Source of the DNA: Amorphophallus konjac
Lineage: Eukaryota > Streptophyta > Magnoliopsida > Alismatales > Araceae
Reading direction: 5' to 3'
Length of the DNA stretch: 64,000 nucleotides
NCBI GenBank assembly: GCA_022559845.1
Contig: JAHNEJ010001806.1
Location: 62,001 to 126,000 of the forward strand
A model generated the notes under the pieces. The model made no database searches, was not told where the DNA came from, and saw nothing but the letters and a program-made list of their open reading frames with translations. The translations under genes and the position numbers were made by a program. Positions within the stretch are counted from its first letter, which is position 1. Every line of letters begins with the position of its first letter. Below are positions 38,400 through 48,547 of this stretch, piece after piece.

Positions 38400-39245
38400 T
38401 GATCGTCACTATGGTCTGTGAGAGACAAAGAGAGAGGGTGAGATAAAGTGACTAGTGACTAGTGAGAGGATAAGCCCCTCTACCTGTACATGCGTGTGTG
38501 TCTGACTGTCTGTGTGAGAGAGAGTGACAGAGTGGGAGAGAACAGAGAGTGGGCGGGAGACAAAGAGTGGGCTAATCCCTCACCCCCTCCTCACCACTCA
38601 CAAAAGACGGAGAGTGAGAGACTAAGAGAGCAAAGAGAGAGTCAGAGACAGAGAGAGTGAGAGGGAGACAAAGTGAGAGACTGAGAGAACAGAGAGAGAC
38701 AAAGAGTGCGAGAATAGAAAGAGACAGAGTGATGGCGAGGGAGACAGAGGGGCTCGCCCCCCTCTGCGTGTGCTTGTGAGACAGAGATAGAGAGGGGGAG
38801 GGAGAGAGAGTGATAGAGTGGGAGAGGGGGCCGAGTCCCTCTCTGCATGTGCTTTTGTGAGAGGAAGACAGAATGAGAAAGAGAGAAAGAGAGGAAGAAA
38901 GAGAGGAGACGGAGAGACTGTGTGAGGGAGACGGAGAGAGAGAGAGAGACAGAGTCAGGGAGACAGAGAGACAGTGAGAGGGAGACGGAGAGAGAGGAGG
39001 AAGGAGACGATGACGTCGATAAGAGAGCGAGACAGTGAGAGGGAGACAGTGAGAGGGAGATACAGACGGAGAGAGGGATAGGGAGAGTATGAGATGGAGA
39101 TAGAGTGAGGGAGAGGGTGACAGAGTGAGGGAGACGGAGAGACAGTGAGAGAGAGACGACGAGAGAGGGAGAGGGAGACGAAGAGAGAGGGAGATGGAGA
39201 CGGCGAGAGAGGGAGTGCCACTGTGTGAGAAAGACAGAGAGAAGG
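38400..39245. repeat. Purine-rich imperfect GAGA tract
   Basis: Over 800 bases consist almost only of GAGA, GACAGAGA, GAGGGAGA and similar words on the plus strand. It lies in the 5' non-coding part of the hAT element, upstream of the transposase start. The long Ser/Leu ORFs on the minus strand are repeat translations. Confidence 0.9.
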
Positions 39246-39633
39246 AGAGGGAGATGTGTACCGGACGCCGTTGTCGCCACTCGCCAGACACCGCGGTCAT
39301 CGTTCACTCGTCGAAAGTCGATGTCGCCGTTGGGGATTAGGGTTGTCAATTGGGGAGCAACGGAGAAGTGGCTGCGGGGTGGGACGGCAGCGAGACCATT
39401 ACACGGGTTTAAACGTGGATCCGCACGAGGCTTAAGCTTAACGGGTATTCAAACCCGATACGCGGCTCCGTTGCGGGCGACTTGGCGGGAACGGCGGGTG
39501 ACACGTGCCGCGGCGGGCAAAGTGGGAGAGGCGACGGCGAGGCATTCGCCTCGGCGAGCCACGACGGGGCGAGGCGAGTTGGCGTCGCCTCGCCTCAGCG
39601 CCTAGGCGCGATTTTGACTACACAGATCCACGG

Positions 39634-42330
39634 TGGAACACAGTATGTCATATAACCTTAACCATGCAAAAGGTCCCATGCGCCAGCTTACTGCAGTTTG
39701 CCATCCCGACTCTCCATGATACTGTCTGCATGGTTTGAGCTCTTAATAATTACCAAGCCTTTGAAGGAACCTAGAAGCTACTGCCTATTTCTTTAACTTT
39801 TAATCAATTGCTTAATAACAAACTTGAGAACCAGACAGACAGCACCTAAATCATCCCCTTTCCTTCTATTCATGTTGTTTCTCTCAATCCACCCAAAACT
39901 AGCTCAGCCAGAACTATTCCAGAGATGGGTGCTCACCACAATACTAGTAAAGAAAGAGGATGCCATTAGAGTTGTACTCCTGGCAAACCACAACTACCAT
40001 AATGTTCATAGCTCAGCAGAAACAACATTTCAACAGCGTAATTTTGATAATGCTAGCAACTCATGTCTGTGGCAACTGGCAACTACCACCTTTTCCACTA
40101 TGGATCAGTTTGTCAGGTATGTCATCTTCCTGGTCATGACTCATGAAGCAGCCATTTATCTACAGTGTTTCAACCAAATATATCAGACCACCTTATCCGC
40201 AACCTACACACATGTTTGCAGCTCAAAACCTCCATAGCAGATCTGCATAGTATGACTCTGAGCAAACAATTATTTGACAATTCAGTAATGCTATAAACCA
40301 TCAGTACAGTGATAATCAAATTCGTATGCACAACGCCCAGGTGTATTCATTAAGCACCAGGTCACTCATTTTATTTCATCCCCTATTAATATTGATTATT
40401 GTCCTTCATTAACTTGTTAGCAAAAGTTTGCTCTATGTTTCGCAATTTATTATTTGTAACATTTTGTTTTGAAATCCATCTTGATGGCTGCTTTATAAAT
40501 GATTGCAACATGGGAAGAATTTAATTCCAGAAAGGGCATGTGGGAGTCTTAACCAAATTCGTCTCAGAAATCATCTTTCTACATTCCTTGCCTGTTAGTA
40601 AAGTTGCACTAGTTGGTGATCAGATTCCTCTTTCACTATGACACCAAAGATTTGAGAATCTAACAGAATATATTGTGCATGTCATTTCTCCCACTTCCAA
40701 CTATATGTAACCTTCAGTAATTTACTTGACCTTTGCTCTGCATGCCTCTCGGAACATCTCATAAATTCCCTTCTTATCTTTCCCAAGTGGCTGTCACCTT
40801 GAAATATTTATTCAGACTTATGTGGTCCAGCTTCAACTAAACTAATCATCTTCTGGTTTAACTTTTTAGATTAGTTTCTTGTTGATGTTTTTAGGTGTTT
40901 CACATGCTTGCTTCCCTTGAAACACAAAGTGACTTAATTTTTATCTTTCTCAGCTTTTGCAAACATAGAAAATTTATTTGATCGCAAGACAAATTTCAAA
41001 GTGATGATGGAATTATATGCTAGAAGCTTAGGATTCTCTTGAAACTGTCAGGACAACCATCCTTAGCTCCTTGCACACAAAAGCAGCTTACATTGAGTGC
41101 AGACACAGATGAACCATTAACATGGAAGTCATCATTCTCACCCAAGAATCCATTCCAGACTCCATTTCAGGCCGATGCGTGAAATACTATGCCTTATTTT
41201 GGCAATTGTCTCTCAACTCGTCCTCAAAATGTCTCCTTCAAACAAACTCTTTCATTTCATACCCAATTATGAATTTCTTGAACTTGTTCCTGCATTTATC
41301 CATGTGTGTTTATGGGATACAACCCTCAGCATGAGCAATATATCTGCCTACATCCTCTGGCCATACTTGTGTATCTTGGGGTGTTATAGTTGATGAGCAA
41401 CCAATCCATTTGCTACTACACTTCTTTGTCTTCATTTTCAGGTTTTAAGGCTACGACTAGACATCGCCCATCAGTGGGGCCCCTTGGAATGCTGCCACAC
41501 TGGAAAATGCAGCTCACCATTGCTTAATCCACTACATGTTCATTTGTGCACAACTCAACATCAGGTCACCACATATTCAAGGACATCGCTAACAGTCAAA
41601 TATCCAATGATCCATCAAACCTACAACCCTCCATGGTGCTTCATCAGCTGAAACAATAGGTGACGGCTCAGAGCCATCAAGAGGCAGCTTCCCACCTTAC
41701 CCACCAGTTGCCAGATGATGATGTCCCATCATGTTGTCCATTGTCTAATCCTACTCATTGTTAATCTCCTCCACCACATCGATCTTATTCTACACAAATT
41801 GAGACTAACATAGGTATTATGTCTGGCTATGACAAGATTGTCTTTCAGGCCTCACACCACCCCTCTCCTATGCTTGATCCCACACTTTTGGACAAAGTTG
41901 TTTCACCAAGGTATTGCCACAGCAAATTGGAGAAAACCTCAGCAATGGGTTCTCAATTGAAACTGTGTAAGTATCCTTGTCTGGCAATATTCATCCATCA
42001 ATCTTACAGGCTGCAGATGGTTCTTTCATATTAAAAGCAGTATCAATAGAACTGTTAAATGTTACAACGCCTGCTGGTCGCCAAAGGTTTGCATCAACTA
42101 TTAGGCACTGACTGCACTGAGACACATTGTTAAACCAGACACTCTTTGTGGCTTTCATTACTCATTAGCTATGTTAGTCTCTGTAATGTCCAAAGCTGGA
42201 CTATCAGAATGTATTCTTACATGGTTATTTTCAAGAGCACGTCATTATGCAACAATTTCCATGTTCAAGAATCCCTGCATTCAGAACATGCATACCTTCT
42301 CAGGACATCATTATATGACCTGTGCTGGAA
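39634..42330 (+). pseudogene. Decayed Ty1/copia retrotransposon fragment
   Basis: The plus strand still shows, across several frames and stops, the run of motifs of copia pol. Integrase core words are LPLKHKV (about 40911) and ENLFDRKTNF (about 40968). The integrase-RT linker words are SNKLFHFIPNYEFLE (about 41232) and CVFMGYNPQHEQYICLHP (about 41301). The reverse transcriptase start is LVAKGLHQLLGTDCTET (about 42070), followed by a poor match up to about 42325. No LTR or gag is recognised. The first hAT element inserted into this DNA. It is much older than the Tat elements, judging by the number of stops and indels. Confidence 0.7.
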
Positions 42331-42484
42331 TTCTGAGGATCGAGAGAAAGATGAGAGGAGACTGATGCGAACAGTTTTGGGGGAAAGAGACGGCTTGAAC
42401 AGCAGCCGATCCCATTGAACACTGTGTATGTAGGTTTACACTAATTACAAGTATGCCACCAACCGTTATGACCTAATTACCCTT
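42331..42484. other. Spacer between copia remnant and minus-strand Tat LTR
   Basis: About 150 bases with no recognised feature. The last bases (…ttaccctt) are the flank of the Tat LTR and would contain its target duplication, whose partner lies outside the window or is lost. Confidence 0.4.
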
Positions 42485-43532
42485 TGTTTAACACGCGTGA
42501 AAAAACAATGTAGACACGCTGATGATGAATAAAAATTTACGAGGTTTAAGTATCATCAGCATGTTTATTTGCATTTATTTATCTCGTGTTTTAGATTTAT
42601 CAGATGATTTAGGATTCGTGTACAGGACTTTCTCCCATCGACCGGAGTCGGTGTTAATTTATATCAGAATAAGTCTGAACACCTTTGATTAACTGCAAAC
42701 ATTCTCTTTACCCCTACGATATCGGCTATCATATTGAAGGTTTATCCCAGGAGAGACTCTCATGCCTTAGGGTAAGAGCATAATCGCAATTTCCCCCTCA
42801 TACGAGAACTTATTTGCAATTTTCCTGTTAAGAGAGGCTCATTTGCAATTTTCGCGTTGAGAGGAGCTTATTTGCAATTTTTCCTTTGGGAGAGGTTTAT
42901 CTACAATTTTCCTTTTGATAGGGGTTTCTTTGCAATTTTCCAGCACAAGGAGGACATCCCTGCGTAACACTTTGGTTTTTGTGAATTTCCTTGCATTTTT
43001 TGGACATTCGCACAATTTTGCAAAAGTGCAGGGTAAAACTGAAAATTTTGAATTTCTAAGTAAAACAGGGGCGTTCTTCCAATTTCGGACCTGAGTTTCA
43101 AGATTTTTGAGAATTTTCCCAGAGTACATAGGGTTTCATGCAATCTTTCAAATCTTCAAGATAAAACTGCAATTTCCACTTTTGTAGGGTTCTCCCCATT
43201 ATAACTCATCCAAAAAAAATCCCAGAACTAGAAGTTCATGGATTTTACATGATTTTTCTTCATTCAAGATGAATGGCACAAACTCCCTTCATATGCGGAT
43301 ACTTTTACAGCTATGCCCTTACGTAAGGGCTTTTGTGCAATTTTTAACAAATTTGAGTTTGAAGGAGGGCCGCCCCCTCACCTCTTGGGCAGGTTGCAGG
43401 TTTCGAGCTTCAAATCTTCAAGGGGAAAAAAAGCACAACTACTTCCCAGGCTTCAAGCTCCCAAGTGTGCTCCGAGCAAGAGACTTCCAAGACCTCTATT
43501 CGTTCTTTTTTTGCTGGCCGCTCTCTCCCCCC

Positions 43533-43538
43533 TTTATA
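43533..43538 (-). promoter_or_regulatory. TATA box of the Tat-3 LTR
   Basis: The minus strand reads ACACCTATAAAGGGGGG just after the GC-rich U3 array, the same relative position as TATAAATA in the Tat-1 LTRs. Confidence 0.6.
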
Positions 43539-44209
43539 GGTGTTGGAGGAGGCACCCCCGGTGGATTTTGATGGACGTAAGACTTCTTTTGACTCTTAGT
43601 CTTCTTGTTGTTCTTCTTTTTCTTTCTTCCTTCTTCTTTTCTTATTTTTTTGTTTCCAAAGGGCAGTGGGAGAACCCACCCCCGGTAGCATTGACCGGGG
43701 GTCCCCCTCCCGATCTGCCTTCAGGCGCAACAGTAGGAGGGAGCAAGGGGGATACCCCTGGTGGCTTTGACCTAGAGTCCCCCCCTCCCGGTCCATTTTC
43801 AGCAGCAATAGGAGGGAAGGGGAGTGACCCCCGGTGGAGTTGACCTGGGGTCCCCACCCCCCCTCCGATCTGCAACAGGAACAGCAATAGGAGGAAGGGG
43901 GGAGCGGTCCCCCCGGTGGACTTGACCGGGGGTCCCCCCCTCACAATCTTCTACAGGAGCCATAGGAGGAGAGGGAGAGAGGGGTACCCCCGGTGGACAC
44001 CACCCGGGGTCCCCCCCCCCCCCTCTTGGCTTGTTAGCCCAAGGAGGAGCAAAAGGGGGGCTACCCTTGGTGGTTTTGACCGGTCCCCCCCCCCTACAGT
44101 CTACAGCAATAAGGGAAACGGGGGGGCTACCTCCAGTGAATCCCACCGGTGGGAGAGAGAAGAGAAGAAGGGGAAGGCGGCACTCCCCTCCTTCACCCCA
44201 GTCAAAGGC

Positions 44210-44217
44210 TATAAAAG
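44210..44217 (+). promoter_or_regulatory. Plus-strand TATA box inside the Tat-3 LTR
   Basis: TATAAAAG in 'aaaggctataaaagcccc' faces away from the LTR's own direction and towards the antisense ORF that begins about 770 bases downstream. It is a candidate promoter for that ORF. Only the motif, its GC-rich upstream context and its orientation support this. Confidence 0.45.
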
Positions 44218-44785
44218 CCCCACTATTCCAGAATTCTTTATTCCTTTATGGACTTCTTTCAGCAGAGCAACACGTGGAGGTGTGGAGGCCTTTTGTTTGT
44301 TTATTGTTGACCACTTGTGGTGCCGTCTTGCTGCCCCTAAACCTCGGGGTAAAGAAAATTTGTTTAATACCATGAGAATACTCCGATGACACTAAAAATT
44401 TAACTTTGTGTAAATTTTGTCAAGTGGGTGTATGGTTTTATACTGCCTATTAGGTGTTTGATGAAATGTTCGCATGTCATAAGAAGCCACATGTCATAAG
44501 AAGTTAAAAGCTTGACTTGTTGTAGACTTTATGGGTGGGTTCATGGCTCTAGCCGCCCACCTCATGTTTGACAAAATGTCTATGGGTCATTAAAAGCTAA
44601 AAAGCTTGATTTTGTTGAGTGGGTGTGTGCGACTTTATACTGGCCATCGTATTTGATGAAATGCCCATGGGTGGTTATGTGACGACGACGCTTTCACATA
44701 GTTTCTTGCCATGACATATGCATTTTGACTTCTGAAATTTGTTATAAATATCAGAAAATGCTTGTAAATTTTGTGGGCTTCAACA

Positions 44786-44798
44786 AATGGCCCCCACA
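44786..44798 (-). other. Polypurine tract of Tat-3
   Basis: The minus strand reads TTGTGGGGGCCATT directly before the LTR start TGTTG. It resembles the Tat-1 tract (CGTGGGGGGTATT before TGTTG), which identifies 42485-44785 as a 3' and not a 5' LTR. Confidence 0.7.
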
Positions 44799-44977
44799 AG
44801 GTGCTCGTCGGAGCCCAAGGCGACGGTGGGCGACCCGTGACCCTTGATAATTCTGTTGATTTTGACTCCTTGATGTCTTTAACAAACTTGCTGCCTTCAT
44901 TTATTTTATGTTCAACATTTATGCTTAATTAACCTACTCTTCTTTTCCTTTTTCTTTTTGATCCACAGAAATTGAGG

Positions 44978-46646
44978 ATGTCTCACGTAAGGGAGAATCG
45001 TTCCAGGAGAGGCGCTAGCAGGGATGGAGAGAGAGACAACTCCCCACAATTGTCCTGCCAGTTGATGCCTTCGCTGGGCCCGCCGAAAGTCACAAAAGAA
45101 AACATGTTTCTGCTTGATCGTGGGTTTACTATCATCGTCAGAAGCCTACTTGCAGAAGGTCCCCTCAGAGGGAGGCGAAGTTGACCCGTCCTTGATTATC
45201 CAGGAGGGAGGCTGCTACAAATACCAGCGGGTTAGGAATTACCTAAGGCATTTTCCCTTGGATGATTATTTATTCCCTTTCATTCAACATTTTGCCCCAG
45301 AGAACATGGATGAGGAGGACCCTACTTTCCCAGTTGAACGGGTCCAGCTTGAGAGAGCCATCTTGGTGGGACGGGTAGTATGCAGGGGACATGTGCCACT
45401 TCTTACCCTAGCTTCCCACTAGGCTATCCCCATCAAGTTCAATTTCCAACATCTACGCGATTGGGTTTCTTTGGTATCGAGACTTCTTACTACATTAGGG
45501 CACACACAGTGACACCAGCCATGTGGGAGTTGTTCGGCCAACACAAATCTGGGCCACCTTCAGTTGGGTTGTTTTTGGCACCATCCGGTACGCAATTTGC
45601 TGCAGAGGGTTATGGCAAGCTATGCTTCTTGAACAAGATTGTCAGTGGGTCAACACCCAGTTGATATGGCAAATGATCAGCGGTTACTTCACACTGATTT
45701 CACTTAAGTGTAACAGAGTGGCTGATGGGAGTTGTCCATCATTACCGTGATATTCTGGATAATCTTGGCATTCGACATGCAATTATAGCTGCTCTTTATA
45801 GATACCCTTGCTACACCGGACTTCTTCAGGGTTCGGCAGAGCGATTTAACTGGCGCTTCAACATCATTGCCACCGCTAAGGGTGAGACATTTGATTTATG
45901 GAGCTTTCATCGCATTTTAGGTCTCCCCATCTCTAGGAGTATGTACGAGGAGGTACATTTAGATGATCTGCATAAGGACTACTCCACTGTTGCAGGCTAA
46001 TATGGTTTGCCCTTCAGCTTTCGCTATTTGATGAGGGTACGGGGCTTGTATTGGGAAGGGGAAGACACCTTCAACTTCTACCAGTACAGTGAGGGTCATC
46101 CTCAATGTTTGGGTCCGCCATTTCTATAGTGAATCATTTTGTTTTCATGAGAATTTTGCAGAGGATGATAGACTCCTGGATCAATATTACCAGTTGTTCT
46201 TAAGTCTGTGTGCGAACAATGGCATTTGTCTGTGCCCAACAATGAGGGGTGGAATCCCCATAAATTACCAGACACGACTTATTTAGCGGAATATCTTGTA
46301 CATTGGCAGGTGACCTTTGTTATGCCTTATGGCGAGGAGGGTGTTGTACAACCCGAGTTCATATATCTGGCTTGTCTCCTTGCTCATGGCCCGAAACTTG
46401 CTATTGCGCCTGCTGCCCTAGTGAACACATACCATGGATTGGACAATTCGACAACCTGCAGCTCTCCCCGGGGCCGCAGTGTACAGATGGCCACTCACTC
46501 TTTGAGTGCATTGGCAGGGTTGCTACTTCCTGGTTTATGTCAGAGCGTTGGTGTGGAGAATCCTACAGCTCCATTGATTTTTCTATTTCGCAACCGTCCA
46601 AATCAAAGCTCCTTGGAACAGTTGACTGGTGCCTGGAAGCTGTTAT
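44978..46646 (+). pseudogene. Antisense extra ORF of Tat-3 with a plant mobile domain, broken
   Basis: The ORF starts at ATG in 'attgaggATGTCTCACG', just after a good splice acceptor (pyrimidine tract then 'gatccacag' at about 44960-44969). The order of recognisable pieces, in shifting frames, is: MSHVRENRSRRGASRDGERD; GFFGIETSYYIRAHTVTPAM (about 45449); IRHAIIAALYRYPCYTGLLQ and TFDLWSFHRILGLPI (about 45770-45940), resembling the start of the plant mobile domain (PMD, aminotransferase-like); and FIYLACLLAHGPKLAIAPAA (about 46360), resembling its later part. At least three frameshifts are needed. Extra ORFs in antisense between pol and 3' LTR, some with a domain otherwise associated with DNA transposons, are known in the Tat lineage. 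The PMD assignment is by eye. Confidence 0.6.
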
Positions 46647-46849
46647 TGTTGGGATAATATCTGAATTTTAGCTAATCTTGGAGATTGTTAGGCTGAAACC
46701 CAGATATTAATCTTAAAAGTAATTTTGACAATAACAAAACCTTAACAGTAGTGTTGACAAATAATAAAACCTTGTAAGTAACATTTGCAAAAACAAAATC
46801 TTTGAATTAGCAAAACTCTTGCAAGAAGAAGAAGAAATCAAAAATTCAT

Positions 46850-47440
46850 CTAAGTGTAACATAGGCACAGAAGAATAAAGCTATATTCACTTAGACGCTG
46901 CAAAAGCAAAGCTAAGTTTAACTTAATCGCAGGAAATCAAAGCTAAGTTTTACATAGTCGTAGAGACTTAGAGCTATGCATAAAAGTTAAAGTTAACTTA
47001 GGCGTAGAAAGTAAAAACTAAGTTTCACTTAGTCGCAAAACATAAAAGCTAAGTTAACATAGACGCAGTGATTTAAAACTAAAAATTCATTTAGCTGCTG
47101 AAATCTAGAGCTATCTTCACATAGCCACAGCTATACCCATGATCACATAGTCACAGCTATGTTCACATAGTCGCAGATGTTCACATAGCCGCAACTATGA
47201 TCACATAGTCGCAGCTACATTGACATAGTCGCAGTTGTATTTACTAAGACGCAAACAATGAATTAAGTTCACATAGGCGCAAACAAACTCACATAGGTGC
47301 AAACTGAACTATGCTCATTTAGGAGCACAAAAAGTAATCGACTCTCTCAAAAAAAACACCTATCATAAACTGATACTCGAATAAACATATCCTATGAGAT
47401 AATCAACTATCTGCATGTATATAACATAGTCGCCCAGAAT
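46850..47440 (+). repeat. Degenerate tandem repeat in the Tat-2 LTR
   Basis: Short units around 'cacatag(t/c)cgcagctatg' and 'aagctaagtt(t/c)acttagtcgca' recur every 20-35 bases. The repeat is not present in the Tat-1 LTR. Confidence 0.75.
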
Positions 47441-48539
47441 GATCAGCTATCTAGCTTTAGCATTAGCTATCTTAAACCTATCGCCTATATTTAACAACCA
47501 TCTTATATTATCTTTGGATAGCTGTAGTTCAACGACTATGACAAAACAGTTAGTCGATGTTGAAAATGAACTTACACTACTTAATCGACTATGGTAAAAT
47601 GTGTCACGACTATCACAATGAAATTCGAAATTCAAATGCATTAAATGCAACTGTGCAAATATTTAATACTACTGTTGCACCCATTATTTGTCTCGGATAA
47701 ATTGAGACATTTCCCTCGAGTTGGTCGGGGATCAATATTCGGCGTATCGCCACTCCGTGGAATATCTCCACATATTGGGACTATGTAGCCCGCATATCTC
47801 TGCAATTATAGACCCCTCGCAGCAAGCAAGGTGGTCGGGAACCGGATTAAACCATCACGATTGTCAGGATCGCGTGGCGCCGGGCAAACCCCCAAAGGGG
47901 TGGAGTTTTCCTCCCTTGGATGTTCAACATGAGCAAAGATAAATCTCGTAGCAAAAAGAAGGGAGATGCAAAGGATGGGGTTCACACCGTCGAAGAAGTC
48001 ACACGCACGTGTATCACGCTGCTCGGACAAGTACAAATCCCCTCTTCACAGTCCACGGCACAGGGAAGACAAACAACGACCAAGAAGGCGCGCTTCTCTC
48101 CTCTCCACTCGGCGTGCTGCAGCAACAAGTCCTCAAAATCCCCAGGGAGAGGGTTTTTTTTAAACAAAAGGGGGCAGAAGGACCCATCTGGGGTCGGGGA
48201 GACCCGTGCGGGGTCACCCGACCCCGAACAGGTCCGCGCGCAGGCGGGCGGCCCTGCCCGAGGTCGCACGACCCCAGGTGGGACCCAGCCTGGGTCAAGT
48301 GACCCCGAGAGGGCCTGCCCGGGGTCAACCGGCCCCAGGCAGGGACCCACCCGGGGTCATTCGCCCTGGGCAGGTCCCGCGCGGGCCTGCCCGAGGTCAG
48401 TCGACCCCATGTGGGGCCCCCAGGGTCATTTGACCCCGGCCCCATCTCTCTCTCCCGCAAAAAAAAGACCCTCCCGGAATCATTTTTAGCCCATTCACCC
48501 CGTACGGGTTCAAGCACCCCCAGGTAGCCTTCCAACTTC

Positions 48540-48547
48540 TATAAATA
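48540..48547 (+). promoter_or_regulatory. TATA box of the Tat-2 LTR
   Basis: TATAAATA followed by 'gacccccgaagt', matching the Tat-1 TATA context (TATAAATAGACCCCCAGAGG). Confidence 0.75.

Larger units (their letters stand above)
18981..39625 (-). mobile_element. hAT transposon, interrupted by a Tat retrotransposon
   Basis: ATCCACGG flanks the element on both sides (18973-18980 and 39626-39633), the 8-bp duplication expected for hAT. The ends are weak inverted repeats, CTATGTAATC on the left and CTGTGTAGTC (reverse complement) on the right, followed inside by many GAGGCG/CGCCTC copies (18993-19060 and 39520-39610) that are likely subterminal transposase sites. Without the nested retrotransposon and its duplicated CCCTA the element is about 4.3 kb. 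It carries a broken BED/DUF659/dimerisation-type transposase on the minus strand, so it can no longer move by itself. Confidence 0.88.
42485..44785 (-). repeat. 3' LTR of Tat-3
   Basis: On the minus strand it starts TGTTGAAGCCCACAAAATTT and ends ...CGCGTGTTAAACA. Positions 42630-42700 are the reverse complement of a segment near the end of the Tat-1 LTR ('gaccggagtcggtgttaatt' against 'aattt/gattacat..actgactccggtc'). A GC-rich U3 array (43660-44160, repeats around 'ccggtgga..tgaccgggggtccccc') precedes a minus-strand TATA box (TATAAA, complement of 43533-43538), as in Tat-1. At 2.3 kb it is longer than the Tat-1 LTR and clearly diverged from it. Confidence 0.8.
42485..46646 (-). mobile_element. 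3' part of a minus-strand Tat element (Tat-3)
   Basis: A minus-strand LTR (42485-44785), a polypurine tract just outside it (44786-44798), then non-coding DNA with an ORF in antisense. This is the order expected downstream of pol in Tat elements. It is cut at about 46647 by the LTR of the plus-strand Tat-2. The minus-strand gag at 60450-64000 could be the 5' part of the same element, with pol lost by deletion, but that is inference. Confidence 0.75.

Noticed and set aside
38572..39349. Ser/Leu-rich minus-strand ORFs of 235-242 codons
   Set aside because: Translation of the purine-rich tract; no domain and two frames equally open.
46647..47700. Separate non-LTR unit or gene between the PMD ORF and the Tat-2 LTR
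   Set aside because: No coding signal; TGTTGGG at 46647 fits the LTR start of this family, so the stretch is best placed within the Tat-2 LTR, with uncertainty stated.
47920..48489. 189-codon ORF starting MFNMSKDKSRSKKKGD
   Set aside because: It passes into the GC-rich U3 repeat and the start has no conserved counterpart in the other Tat LTRs.
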